From Nectonema munidae (lineage: Eukaryota > Nematomorpha > Nectonematoida > Nectonematidae), in NCBI GenBank assembly GCA_030549495.1, contig JAUIRK010000947.1, forward strand, positions 615,152 through 679,151: a stretch of DNA of 64,000 nt, written 5' to 3'. The position numbers were made by a program, and so were the translations under genes. The notes beneath the pieces were generated by a model. It had not been told where the DNA came from. It saw only the letters and a list, made by a program, of their open reading frames with translations, and searched no databases. Shown one piece after another: positions 1 to 11,800 of the stretch. Each line of letters opens with the position of its first letter. The stretch's first letter is position 1.

Positions 1-175
1 TCTGCTTTGCCTGACACTTATCTCTGACTTTTAAACCCTCATCACCTACTTCCATTTTCGTAGGGCTGAGGAGATACAACACATACTTAGCTTTGTTACA
101 CACATCCATTCCTAAGTTGTTCTCGTCTAGGATTTTTGCGATAAGGATGGCGTTTGTCTCGCTTCTTCCAAAATT
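1..175 (-). CDS. partial coding exon of an unidentified minus-strand gene
   Basis: Read on the minus strand, positions 175 to 1 are open for 58 codons, starting NFGRSETNAILIAKILDENN and continuing through NLGMDVCNKAKYVLYLLSP to the window edge. A pyrimidine-rich tract ending in CAATCATCTCAAG (about 176-195) makes a good splice acceptor just upstream, in phase 0 with the open frame. The plus strand is closed in all three frames, and the stretch is less AT-rich than its surroundings, as expected of an exon. The helical, leucine-rich character is compatible with a cytoplasmic or nuclear helical protein, but I do not recognise the family. The gene would run away from CDT1, so the two may be divergent. 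The rest lies to the left of the window, and upstream exons between 200 and 5300 were not found. Confidence 0.5.
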
Positions 176-718
176 CTTGAGATGATTGAAAAAAGCTAAC
201 GGATAAAAAGTTTTGATTGGTATTAGAATTACAAATGAGTCTTTTATTTGATGTAAAATTTAAAGTCTATAAATCTTTAAATTTTTTTAAAAATATTTTA
301 ATATATACTCTTATTGTGGGTACTTTTTTTTCATTTAATTTAATGCTGTCCTTTAAAAAATGAACGATTTGTAATCCCAGAAAAAATATTTTTGTTACTA
401 TTTTTGTTGTATTTTTAGATGGCATTTAATATATTGCCAAATGTATTTAACTTTGTGTAGTTGGATGAAACCGTGTGGCTCTTAACAATATGAAGTTGAA
501 TAAGGCTCTGATTGACATATGATATGCCTACCGCTAAATTATAGGAAGGGAATTTTAAACAGATACCATTTGATTGAAATTGGATTTTTTATTAAATCTA
601 AAAACGGAGACTGGACAATTAATTTATATGCTATAAAAACAAGCGTAATTCTTGAACCGACTCCAGTTTCGATGTGTAATCTCCTAATAAATAGCGTGAC
701 TATCTTTTCCAATGACTT
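176..718. other. AT-rich non-coding stretch
   Basis: No open frame with coding character and no recognisable repeat is seen. A short plus-strand frame at 519-722 has no domain and ends at a MITE boundary, so it is treated as chance. Confidence 0.5.
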
Positions 719-847
719 TTAACCCCTTCAGGCCGAGACCGAAACCTGTGTCCCATAAGGAAAAATCGTCTGCTTTAAGTTATATAAAAATTAATTGAAA
801 AATTAAGCAAATTAGTAGTTTTCAAAAACTTTCGTCTTAAGGGCTAA
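719..847 (+). mobile_element. piggyBac-like MITE, copy 1 (degenerate)
   Basis: TTAA at 719-722 is followed by CCCCTTCAGGCC and then by a block ending in TGTGTCCCATAAGG and ATCGTCTGCTTTAAGT. The right end, near 830-847, reads CTTAAGGGCTAA, a worn inverse of the left end. It shares its internal block with the copies at 1372 and 4809. It is about 125 bp long with no coding capacity, so it would need transposase supplied in trans. The right TTAA has decayed. Confidence 0.55.
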
Positions 848-1371
848 TATATTTTAAAGCGGACGATGTTTCTTCAATTGGATACCGTTGTTCTATTGTT
901 CCTGGAATGCTGAACCCATTTGATCCTAGACGTAGACAACCCAGTATTCAGATATAAAACTGCCATCAAGAAATGATCAAATTGGTTAAGTCTTTAGGAC
1001 AACAATTTTGCCTATTTTTAATAGACTTTTATAGAAGCAGATGATTTTGATTTAACGGGTAACCAGTGTTCCACATATGTTTTTTTCGGAATATCTATTT
1101 ATCTTTGTTTCTTATTTTTTGTTTATATTAAATTATTATTAATAAGTATTTATATTAAATATTTAGTAATAATCTGTTATCTCAGGGCAATATCAATATA
1201 TTTAGAGGCAGAATTATCCATAGGTCGAATTCACCTGCTTTCGAAATCAGTATCTGTAAAAATTTTCCGATCTTGACCTTTTATTCAAGTATAAACTAAA
1301 CTAAAGTTTTTATTAATTTTTAATTTTTATAGATATTGACTAGATTCTCCAAAAAAGCATAAAATTTTCAG
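848..1371. other. AT-rich spacer with MITE debris
   Basis: Two fragments related to the TTAA MITE family lie here in the opposite orientation. One is near 852-905 (AAAGCGGACGATGTTTC), the other near 1030-1080 (AGAAGCAGATGATTTTG followed by AACCAGTGTTCC). Neither has both ends. Nothing coding was seen. Confidence 0.4.
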
Positions 1372-1495
1372 TTAACCCTTTCATGCACAATGGAACACAA
1401 ATGTCCCATAAAATAATAATCGTCTTCTATAAAAACTCATTGTAAAAGAAAGCAGGCGAAATTTTTTTAGAAAACCAATTCCTGAGAGGGATTAA
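1372..1495 (+). mobile_element. piggyBac-like MITE, copy 2, TTAA on both sides
   Basis: The left end is TTAA then CCCTTTCATGCACAATGG, and the right end is CCTGAGAGGGA then TTAA (1492-1495). The ends are imperfect inverted repeats, and the TTAA on each side is the target duplication typical of piggyBac. A subterminal near-palindrome (GGAACACAAATGTCCC) follows the left end, a usual feature of piggyBac termini. It is 116 bp between the TTAAs and cannot encode protein. Confidence 0.7.
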
Positions 1496-1760
1496 GAAAA
1501 TGTAGCTTCATTGAAAGCTGATAAAAAAATTTAATAAAATTTTGAAATTCTTGAAGAGCATGATTAAAAATTTTTTTGATTTGGAAGAATGTTAAATTAA
1601 AGAATAATATAAAAAATAACTCTTTGAGAACCAAAATTTTGAAAACTATTTATCTGCTTTCGTTTCCAATGGAATTTTATATATTCAACGTAGACGATTT
1701 TCATTTCTTGGGACACCGGAAAAAGGTGTTAAGGACCGGGTGTCCCACTCAGGGATGAGA
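1496..1760. repeat. inverted fragment of the same MITE family
   Basis: The stretch about 1640-1755 reads like the family in reverse: a GACGATTTTCATTTCTTGG block, then GGGACACC and GGTGTCCCAC near 1710-1750. Together with the copy at 1372 it forms a head-to-head pair, comparable to the pair near 4680-4939. The plus-strand frame at 1576-1758 runs across it and is not considered a gene. Confidence 0.4.
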
Positions 1761-1761
1761 G

Positions 1762-1812
1762 AGGGGGGGATAGGGGGATGCAATTAAGTTCCCCCCCCCC
1801 CCCCCCCCCCCC
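1762..1812. repeat. G-runs followed by a 22-base C tract
   Basis: Two G-runs at about 1762-1777 are followed by an uninterrupted run of 22 cytosines at 1791-1812. The two can pair with each other, and the C tract could form a four-stranded structure. In such AT-rich DNA this is conspicuous, and it is also a place where base calls are unreliable. Confidence 0.8.
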
Positions 1813-4680
1813 ACCAGCTACCCCTCTGGAAGCTCTAAATATAATACAAGAGCGGCTAAAATATATTAAAAAGCTTTTGACAATTTTCTGCACTGTTCCT
1901 ACTTTTAGTACTAAATTTAGGGAATACGATTTAAGATAAAATTTTCTTATTGTCTGGTATCAAGTGATGTTTATATTGAGTTGGTAACATCATCATCATA
2001 CACCTCATGAAACACTATTAGAATTTGTTCGTGTCATTGTAAGGTTTTATTTAGTATACACCATGGCATGAATAATGTAGACGTGCATATAAAAATACCA
2101 AACTAAAAACATTAGGTTTGCCAAGAGACATGGCAATTTCAGGTTTATGTAAACAATAAGCGAAAAACAAGCCACCTTAATTAAAGATACAAAAAGTTAA
2201 TGAAATATGCATCACCCTGTACCTTAATTGTATATTTCTCTCTCTTTCTATTTTTTTTTAGCATTTAGACTAATCTCATTCTATTTTTTAAAATAAATAT
2301 TTATGCATTTAGACTAATCATCTGTTTTTAGATTTAAATCAGACGATTTTATTTTTTTGGGATACTGGTTTATACACTCACTGGTTGTCAGAGTAAATCA
2401 CAAATGTACTCTAAATCAAGCATTTTTATTTATTTTTATGTCACAAATCCCTATCTTCCATTAAAATATGAGTCTAGCAAATTAACATTAAAAGTATTGA
2501 AAGTAAAGCAGACAATCTTTGTGATTATGTTTAAAATTTAAATGAACGAGTATCGTCTGCTTCTAAATTTGAATTTGCGCCCCAATAAAATAAAAGTACT
2601 ACAACTTCTCAATAAATTGTAGGGATAAAAATAGCTTCAAACATATTTTAGTAGCATTTCAGCATTTATTTACTTTACCGTAAGTTAATTTAAATTTTAT
2701 TTTTACTTCAAAATTTGCTTATTGAAAAATAAATGGTAATTCGTTTTCTGTTATTGTATTATCCTTGAGATAATACAGACTCAGATGCTTTTTCGTAATT
2801 TGTTCTTCTGAATTAAAAGTTAAAAAAATAGATGTTTTTGAAATTAAGTAAGTATGAATAGCAAATTTAAAACAAGTTTCCGTTGTTGAATTGAAATTAA
2901 AATCGTAAACTAATGTTTAGAATAAAGGTTGACTGCAATAGGCTAGACAAAAATTATGAATGCTGAATATCACATTCACGTATATAAATAGTAAGTATGA
3001 TTGGGTAAGCATTTTAATTATTTCCGTTGACGGTGAAAGCTACGCAGCGAATAAAATAAACAGACTTGCAGCTGAATTTGAATTTGATTTGGAATTTGAA
3101 TGTATGCACTGAAGCAATCATAAAATGCGCCATTTCTGATGAAAGCATTTTTTGTTTTAAAATATTCATAAAATTAATTATACAAATCCTTGGAATGTGA
3201 TGATGCAGTAGTTTTCTTGATTCAGTTCAATTATTATTGCTTTTCATTTATCATCAGCACTATTATTGATTTATGTATTTCTTTAATCAATAAAAATTAT
3301 AGAACGAAGAATCATGATCACATTCACACCTTCAGGGAAAGTTGGGGGTTAAGTGCCCCTCCCCCTTATATTTCAATTAATTTGATATCTGTTTTACTGA
3401 GTATTAGAATTAGTATTAAAACGATGTCCTCCTGAATAATTTTAATTAGGTTTTCTTTTTGATACTTTTTTTCCTTGTTAAATATTGAATGTTCAGAAAG
3501 CCAAAATCTTATTGAATAGACATTCTTTTGAAGAATATAAAGTACAAAATAATTTTAAGTTTTTTTGCTTGTATTCTGTAGAGAGATTGACAGACGTGGC
3601 CATTATGTGGAATATTTTAATTTCTTAGTTATATATCATTTTTATCTTTCTACACCTGTGAGTGAGCATGTGTCAAGAAGATAACGTTTTATTGTTCCTT
3701 TTTAAACTTTTCACTGCTTTTGTCCTTATTTTTATCTTGTTGAAGAAACTTAATTGCGAAAGCGCTTGCTAAATGTAGTTCTCAATGCGTCGTCCTGCCA
3801 ACCATGTATAAATTTTTTAAATGTTCTCTCATCTTTCGCGTTAAGAATAATTAAGTATCCACTTTTAAATGTCATTCATCTATATTTGTTATATATGCCT
3901 TCGAGATCCCTTATTCACATAACAAAATGGATATTTGTTCCATTTTTCGATAGAAAAATTCTATAACTCCATGTATTATCCTAGATTTGGTTAGGAATCG
4001 CAAATTCTATGTATTTTTTAATTATAATATTTTAATAAATATTGGACACGTTGAATTTTGGACAAAAATGTTAATTTTTCAGGTACAAAGGCCAATTATT
4101 TAAAGTGGCCGAAGTGAGTTTTCCTGATTTTTATGTAAGGTATAAACCAATTTGGATTATATGGAGCCAATCACTTGTCAAATTTCAAGGGAGAAGGGGC
4201 ATAAAATTTTTTGGAAATTTTATACTGTAAAAACTTCCATTAGTAAGTACCTCTAAACAGTGAGAATGCTTTTTCGAAGATCTTTGATATGTACCCCCAC
4301 TTCGTTGATGTAACAAAAGCTCCAGAAGAGCTTACAAATGTAGTTTATTGAAAGGCCTAACGATATTATCCTGAAATCTATTTTTGACAAGAGAAAATAA
4401 AAAAAAATTTTATTGAAATTTTAAAAAAGGCTGTAGAATATACTCAACTTTGTGAATATGCATCACCCCTGATTTTTGGCTTTTTTTCCTCAATATACTA
4501 TTGTGGTTTTTATCCAATCAGATCAAAGAGTTTGTGTCAATCGGCGCTGCCGTGATAAAAAAGAAAATAATTTTTTAAATATAAAATAGCGATATATAAA
4601 TTTCGTCATAAACATTCACATTCATAATTGAATACTGGCGTGTCAAACTAAAATCTCTTTAATACTTTGATGACCAGAAT
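1813..4680. other. non-coding region upstream of the first placed CDT1 exon
   Basis: This is AT-rich sequence with no coding exon I can defend. Scattered pieces of the MITE internal block (cores CAGACGAT and ATCGTCTGC) occur near 2335-2400 and 2505-2575. The first exon, promoter and 5' leader of CDT1 may lie somewhere here, and so may the start of the divergent minus-strand gene. Plus-strand frames at 3190-3435 and 3754-3966 are AT-rich, lack motifs and have no splice context. Confidence 0.4.
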
Positions 4681-4775
4681 TTTGAAGTCTTATCTTCTGC
4701 TTTCTTTTCAATGAAATTTTTTATATTTAAAGCACACGATTTTCATTTCTTGGTACACTGGTGTCACACTCATCT
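4681..4775 (-). repeat. MITE fragment in inverse orientation
   Basis: The sequence reads as the reverse of the copy at 4809: a TTCAATGAAATTTTTTATAT block, then AAAGCACACGATTTTCATTT, then GGTACACTGGTGTCACACTC. It lies head-to-head with that copy. Terminal TTAA sites are not clear. Confidence 0.5.
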
Positions 4776-4808
4776 GAACAATTTTTGTTCAACAAAGGTT
4801 AGTATCTC

Positions 4809-4939
4809 TTAACCTTTTCATTCACAATAGGACACCAGTGTCCCATGGAATAAAAATCTTCTGCTTTAAGTAATATAAAAACTCATTGAAAAATAATACA
4901 GACGATAAATTTTGGAAAACCAATGCGTGAAAGCGTTAA
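4809..4939 (+). mobile_element. piggyBac-like MITE, copy 3, TTAA on both sides
   Basis: TTAA at 4809-4812 is followed by CCTTTTCATTCACAATAGG and the palindrome GGACACCAGTGTCC. The right end reads AATGCGTGAAAGCG then TTAA (4936-4939), so the two ends are inverted repeats. The body is 123 bp. The internal block (TCTGCTTTAAGTAATATAAA) is shared with the copies at 719, 1372, 8866 and 15465. Confidence 0.75.
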
Positions 4940-5388
4940 GTTTTTATCTTTGAAAAAAAAGTCTGTTCATATTTATCAACTACACAACTTTTTAATAATT
5001 GCAACATCGATCCGATGTGACACAACGGAGTATATACGGAAGAATTCAGATGTTTTTAACCAACTAAATAAAGCGTTTGCTTTCCTCTGATTGTATCGAT
5101 GACTGAAGCTCTCCTAACATATGTACTTATCCATCTCTTTTAAAGCTAAGCTATGCCAGTGTATACATTTGCATTAATCGTTTCTCGTAAGTGCTTTGCA
5201 GTAAGTGAGATAAAAAGGGGAAGTAGATTATGAGGTCAACATTTTCGTAGGACCAATGATATGCGAAATGGTTCTCTCAAAACTTAGTATCAAACATTTC
5301 TGTTAGTAATAATTTTCTCATTTTTATTTTTTATATTTTCATTTGTTCTCATTTTTATGCAATTGATTGATTGTCTTTTGTTTAACAG

Positions 5389-5854
5389 ATTGAGTTATGG
5401 TGATGACATTGTGTCGAAAATAGGAGAAGTGAAATGCAGAATAAGCGAAACCTTAGTGAAAGAATCATGTAGTCTAAAAGAAAGGGATTCATCAGTCAAA
5501 GCAGTTGCCGATGTACGAAAAAATGCCAAGCCTTCCCACTCCCCCAACGTGGGAAAGAGTGAAAATTCTCGAAGCCCAGAAAAAACAAGAAAATGTTCAT
5601 TCTCTGACAATGCCTCTAGTGAAGCAGAGTCAACTCTGCAATCCCCTTCCTCAATCCTTAAATCAACAAAGTTTTCGCTTGCGTCTCCTCCAAGACTGCG
5701 AAATGCATCATACATCAAAACACCGACAACGGAAATTCGATCTCTTCAGATCAACAGTGATTCGAAAGAAATTGCCAATACAGTTTCGTCTTCTTTGCCG
5801 ATCACCGATTCCCCTGACAATGATAAAAAAACACCTCCTTCACTTTCAAAAAAA
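5389..5854 (+). CDS. CDT1: CDT1 exon: SP/TP-rich N-terminal region
   Basis: Acceptor TTTAACAG, donor AAAAAA|GTAACA. The first base completes a codon split from an upstream exon, and the exon ends in phase 0. It encodes about 155 residues beginning LSYGDDIVSKIGEVK. At least seven SP/TP sites are visible, including SPEK (a full CDK consensus), LQSPSS, LASPPR, IKTPTT, TDSPDN and KKTPPS. It is probably disordered and phosphoregulated. A 17-base exon at 5230-5246 (ATG start) would fit the phase as an upstream exon, but this is weak. Overlapping frames on both strands within this span are shadows. Confidence 0.75.
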
Positions 5855-8800
5855 GTAACATTTTTATTTATTTCCGATTAAAAACTATGTATAGCACTCT
5901 ACTGCTGATTTTCACTATTCTAATTTGTTCCACAATTTGCATAAAATTAGCATTAGCTGGGGCCGGTTTAGTGTTAGCGCAATCCTACACACACACACAC
6001 ACACACACACAAACTTTCCAATTTATTTGTATTAACCCATTTACGACCAATGTTCCCATTTGGGAACATAAGTAATTTCATCTTCGTCTGCTTTTTTCAA
6101 TGACTTTGAATATAAATCGTCTGCGTTTTTTTAGATATCGTCTGCTTTGCTTGGTCTTAAATGGGTTAAATACACGTCTAACAAAAAAACATCTAAAAAT
6201 GCATACACACATACAAATACATGCATATTGTCATTAGATATACTTGAATCTCAAAAAAGCAGTATATAGCCTAGAGCAAAATTCTCTTTCATCGTACTTA
6301 CTCTAAAAAGTTCATATCATCGCATTCAATGTTTATTCTTTGTGTCGAAATTTTTTTTGGGAGAGTAGGGGGTTCTGCCGGAATGTTGCCCGATAACTCT
6401 TCAGATATGTTCATCTGTTTTTTGAATATCATTTTTTTAAAGAGTTTTCTCATAAGTAAAGAATAGAAGCGGCTTTTAAAACGACTGATATTTAATGCAT
6501 CGCATCCTTCGCACTCACTATTCATTTGACTCAATCCAAGCAGCTAAAATATCACAACTAACTTCAGTACCATTTTTATTTAAGAAATTCTATCAATAAA
6601 TGTTTAAAGACTCCTTTCCTAATATGAAAATACATATACTTATTCAGACACGTATAAATTTTGAAGATACAAGAAAAATTTATTGTGTTTAGGGTAGCAG
6701 AAAATTTATACGTATAATAATAATTTAATTGAAGTAGAGTAAATTTGAATTTGATTAAAATATGTGGGCAATAGGGGCCAAATATCGCAGCAGAAATATC
6801 CTAATTCATATAAAATCCCTTTTACAATTGTATTTTATTTTTTCATGGTGTCGTTCGCATCTTTTTACTCAGTAGTAATGCGAGCAAAGACGAAGTGAGA
6901 TAAGATAAGTTCGAAAACATGCTACATCCCTGTCTCCAGGAAAAATGCTGGTATCAGTTTTAGGCAAGTATGATGAGCATTTTTGTTGTCAGCAAACCTG
7001 CGCGACATGAAATGGAGGAAGCAACAGCTCACTACTTTCTGTCTTCACTCTGCTTTTGCACTTTTTGAGGTCTAAGACCTGGTTGCCTAAATTCATTGAT
7101 TTGAAAAGATTATGATGTGAGCTAGAAGCAGCAGCAGCAACAGCAGTAGCTCTATTTCCATACGCCTTTCTTGCGTATAAACATTTTGTTTGCCACTTTT
7201 ACAAGAAAGAGGAGGAGGTATCGGTCTTTCAGAGAAGTGATTGACAGGCCTAACTCTCAAAGTTCAGCCAGTGGTTCTCAGAATTTTTGCCTCCATGCAG
7301 CACGAACCCCTTTCGACCTTTATCACCTTTTTCCAAGGTTGTGGGCTGCTTTTGTTTTTTCTTAAAAATTGTAAATAAAAAAAACAAATGCTATATTCTC
7401 TTTTTTGATATAATTATTATTATTTATACACGTTTATAATAAGTATTATAATAACGCTTAGATTCTTAGAATATTGCTCGTTGTATTGCTCTTCCAAGCT
7501 GAGCAATTAGAGTATGCCGGTTTAGAATCGCAAATTTTCTCCTGGAAACAGGCCAAGCCCGTTTGATACGAGCGAATCTGGTTTATCGTCATCACTATTG
7601 TTTTGTCCTAAGTTATATGCAATATCACTTTTGCGCTTTAATTTTAACACATTATTTTACTTGCTAGTAAAACTTATTCATCCCTTCCATTTTCGCTTAT
7701 TGTAGCTTGGAAAGCAATTTTTCGTAAAAAAAAAATAAAACTACATATGCGCCTTGATTTAAATTAGAAGTAATCGTTTGCGTTTCTTTTCTACAAAAAG
7801 GAATATACCACAAAAGTAAACTTTGCTTTTATTTCTTTTCCTCTACACCTTCATAATTCTAAACCTTCTCTGAAAGCACAAGTCTGTAAATGATTAAAAT
7901 TCGCTTGTACCTTTTCTCCATCTTCAATTTCAGGGTCTTGATCGGAAAATACTTTTGGACGCTCAAGAGGCACCTGGATGATTATTATTAAATAGTTATA
8001 TTTTCAAAATTGATTAATTCGCACATATCCTTACTTGTTAATCAAAAATATTATGGTTTTTAAATTATTTTATATGCGTACTAATTTTCTTTAATTTTAA
8101 TTAAAATTGATCAGATCTACTTTTTAGTGTAATATTCTCTGAAAGGTGGCGAATGTCATTCATATTGAGAAATATTCCAAACCAGTGTCTACAAAAACGT
8201 CATTTTTTCAAAACTAAAATGATACTATAATCAAAATGCGTTGAAATAATTCACAAAACACTCGTTCAATCCTTTTTTCGCATTTCTCGTTTTAGAAGGT
8301 TAAAGTTACAACAAAGCTTGAGAAAATAAGAAATGAAAGAATCGGTTGCTTGCTACAACAATTTTATAATGTCGAAATAATAAACAAACTTTTTATTCAA
8401 TAAGAAAGAAGCGCTGGATTAACGCGCATGAAAGTTAATGTAACATATGTCACCACCATTCGGAGGGAAAGAGTTTAATCGTTATTGCCCCCTATATAAT
8501 TAACATATCGCAACGAAACTAACCTATTTTCAAAAAACTACCCGTTTAACACCAATGTTCTAAAAAAATAAAAATTGTATTTTATAAAATTTTATTAAAA
8601 AACAGGATTTATCTAGAAAATTTTCATCCTAAACCTATTTGATTCGACCGTTATTTTTCAGAGACTTGATTTTTTGGTTTTAATCCAAAATAAGGCAAGG
8701 ATTTTGAAGACTGATCGTTTGTTTTTTTTCAATTCAATTTGCATATTTTTAAAGCAGATAATTTTCATTTCTTGAGAAAGAAACTTAGACTTTTGTCCTC

Positions 8801-11800
8801 AAACGTTAGTGTGATCTGATTTTTCTGGAATCAAAAAATTTGTTAATAATAATTTGACATTTTCAAGATCAATGAGACACTGATATCTCATAAGATGAAA
8901 ATCATCTGCTTTAAGCTTGAAAGAATTTTTAAAAATCTCTCCTTTGAAAGGTTATAATGAATGCAAAAAAATTTTTCAAAAAAATATTTCATTATAAAAC
9001 CAGAAAAATGAAAGTATCAAATCCAGTTGAGATAAAGGACCTAAAAATTCTAGACATCTACTAAAATCTAGGGAATTTGTAGGCATGCTACAACTTAACA
9101 CGTTAACGATCAGAATAATGACACTCTAATATAAAGCAGATGATTTGTATTAAAAAGTATTTATAAAATCAGACGATCATATATATAATGTCGACTATAG
9201 TGGACTCTGGTTGTTAAGCGGTTAATATGGCGGATTTGCTTTTGCTTTAGAAGTTGTGAAATATCATTTTAATTAATGGCTTCGTAAATTTTGTTTAGAC
9301 AACTCCATTCATCAACTTTTCCGCCCACATCTTGCATCAAACTCCAAAAAGTGCTAAATCAGTGGGAGACAGTCCTAGGAAGTCATTGCTGAAGTCGAGA
9401 CTTGCTGAACGCTTCAAAAGTTTTGAAGAAAGTTTGACCGACTCCAAAAGCTCATATTCTTCCTCTCTCCTTCAAGATTCTGTCTTGTCTTTTAGCGAGG
9501 TTTTCCATACAATGTTTTATTTCATTTAAAGCGCACACATGCCATACATAGAGGAGATTTGTGTCGTCATCTATGCCGCTCCATTTCTTAAGCAAACTGC
9601 TAAAAATGCAAACCGCTGTTTTTGACGATTGGAATTTGTTCCTCAATTTGCATAATAGTTGACAAGTTCTCAACCAATTTCTCAATGCTGCTAAATGTTT
9701 AAAATTTAAGATTAGTGTAGAATTGGCATTGACGTTAGTATTAGAGTTAGTGTTGAAGTTAGGTTACATTTTTTGACATTCTTGACACAAACTTTCCTAT
9801 TTATTTGTATTTTAATACACGTCTGACACAAAGAACATCTAGACATACGATTATATACATATTGACATTAGACACCCATGCACTGAAATCTCAAAAACAG
9901 CGATATAGCCCTTCTTTTGTTAATATAACGAAATGGAATAAAATTTGCATATTCAATCACAAAAACTTTATTTTGTTTTGAATGAAACAAATGACATTTT
10001 TCAATCATTCCAGCTTCTCTTTTTACCACGACATAAAAAATGTGTTAGTTAATGGTTTATATTCGGATTCCCTGATGAACAAATGTGAACAAATTGTTTT
10101 AGTATTTCAATGAATCGAGTTTCGTATTTTGCAGTTTGATTCCCCGCGCAAAAGCTTAGAGAAGATTAAGATAGAAAAGGATAGCTACAAAAGTCAGCAT
10201 TCTCTTCAAAAATTCAACAAAGTTCGAAGAAGATTATACGACGAGTTCAAGAGTAAAGATGATGCTGGTGATGATAAGTTAAAAGAATCTGCCAAACATG
10301 ATGAATCTTGCCTAACGTATTATATTTTTCATACCTTACGTTTCTTTGAATAGCCATTTGCCCATATGTAGCAGTAACTAAGTTGTGGATATATTTTTGG
10401 TACCTGGACAATTGGCCGATATACATTTGGTGGAATGGACATTTAGTTGACGGATATTTGGCCGAACAAAAATTTTTACCAAACTGACATTTGGTTTGGA
10501 AGTTATCAATAATAAAAGAAAATAAAAATGCGTTTCAGATTTGCATAGAGCACAAGCCCGCAAACTTACTTGAAGTAAAGTAACGTCTAAAAAAATGGTC
10601 AAATTGAATGTACATTTTGGATGAAATGCCAATTCTGCTAAAGATCCGTTCGGCTAAATGTTCGGATTCCAATTGAGAAATATTATAACACAGATCCCTT
10701 AATTATATTTAACAGACTTTCATAAGTCGGAAGCCTCGTTCAGTGGAGAAATTGATTAGGAAAGAAATAGTCATAATTATCCGGGCATTCACCTAACAGA
10801 AAACTATTAAATTACGAAAATCACATTTTTACAAAAGTTCAACTTTAAATAGTATTATTATTTTGAATGATGATTATTCCAAAAAATTGTACTATGCAGG
10901 ATTCCTATGAGTTCTTTAATCCGAAAAGATGATATAACTAAAAAAATTGAAGAAAAAAACATTCCATTAAATAAGAGCTTATCTTTTTTGTTATCTCTAA
11001 AAGGAACAACTATAAATTTTATAATTGGCTAATAAAATATTTAAGTTGAAGATTAGAAGAAAAAAAAATTTTTTTTGAAATATTTAAGTTGAAGATTTTT
11101 TTTTCAACAAATTTAATTTAATATTATAATTTACAATGCGTCTGTCACTCAAAAAATTTGAAGTTTGAATCTATATATCCTTTAATTCTTTATGAGCGCA
11201 TTTTGATATGTTATAATAAATACCGGCTTTGATTCCATTCAAAACTTTTGATGCAGTATCCTCGGAATTTGTTTAGAAAATAATTTTACGGGTATTTATT
11301 CAGCGGGAAGTTGAAGAAATCTTTGAAATGTATCATTCTTCTAACATTATCACTTCTTTTTTTCACGGGGGAATGGCGAATCAAAAGAATCAAATTTAGA
11401 ATGTATTTGTTGCATACAAATAACTCATAGATACTTTCTCTCTATGTGTGTGTGTATTTTTATATAATATGGAGTCGGTGTTATTTTGCTGGATTTCGAT
11501 CCGACTCTCAAAGCAAAAAATATAAATGCGATTTAACAGACCTGTCCGAATCACAGGTTGGTTAGTGTCCAGCTTTTGCCCATAAAAATCAAGTTTATCT
11601 TACATTTATATCAAACACTTAAATGCAAAATCTATTTAAAATATTTTGCTAAACTTCCTTCAATTTTTTTCGGTTGTGATATCATTTAGTTTAGAATGCC
11701 ATGAAAATGCTTGTCTACATGTTATCAACGTTGAAAAAGTCTTTAAAAATGTATGTATAATAATATACGCGACCGGAACACGTTCATCTCAAATTGACAT

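Larger units (their letters stand above)
5898..6268 (+). repeat. dispersed repeat family R, copy A (interrupted by a MITE)
   Basis: This shares CACAATTTGCATAA, GTTTAGTGTTAGCGCAATC, ACTTTCCAATTTATTTGTAT and TACACGTCTAACA with copies at 9630, 18130 and 19385 (inverted). A CA microsatellite lies inside, and a 130-bp piggyBac MITE splits it at 6036-6165. It does not encode protein, and I see no terminal repeats that assign it to a class. Confidence 0.7.

Noticed and set aside
5395-5858. Overlapping frames on the minus strand (5395-5718) and in another plus frame (5505-5858)
   Set aside because: They are shadows of the CDT1 exon, whose frame has SP/TP motifs and matched splice sites.
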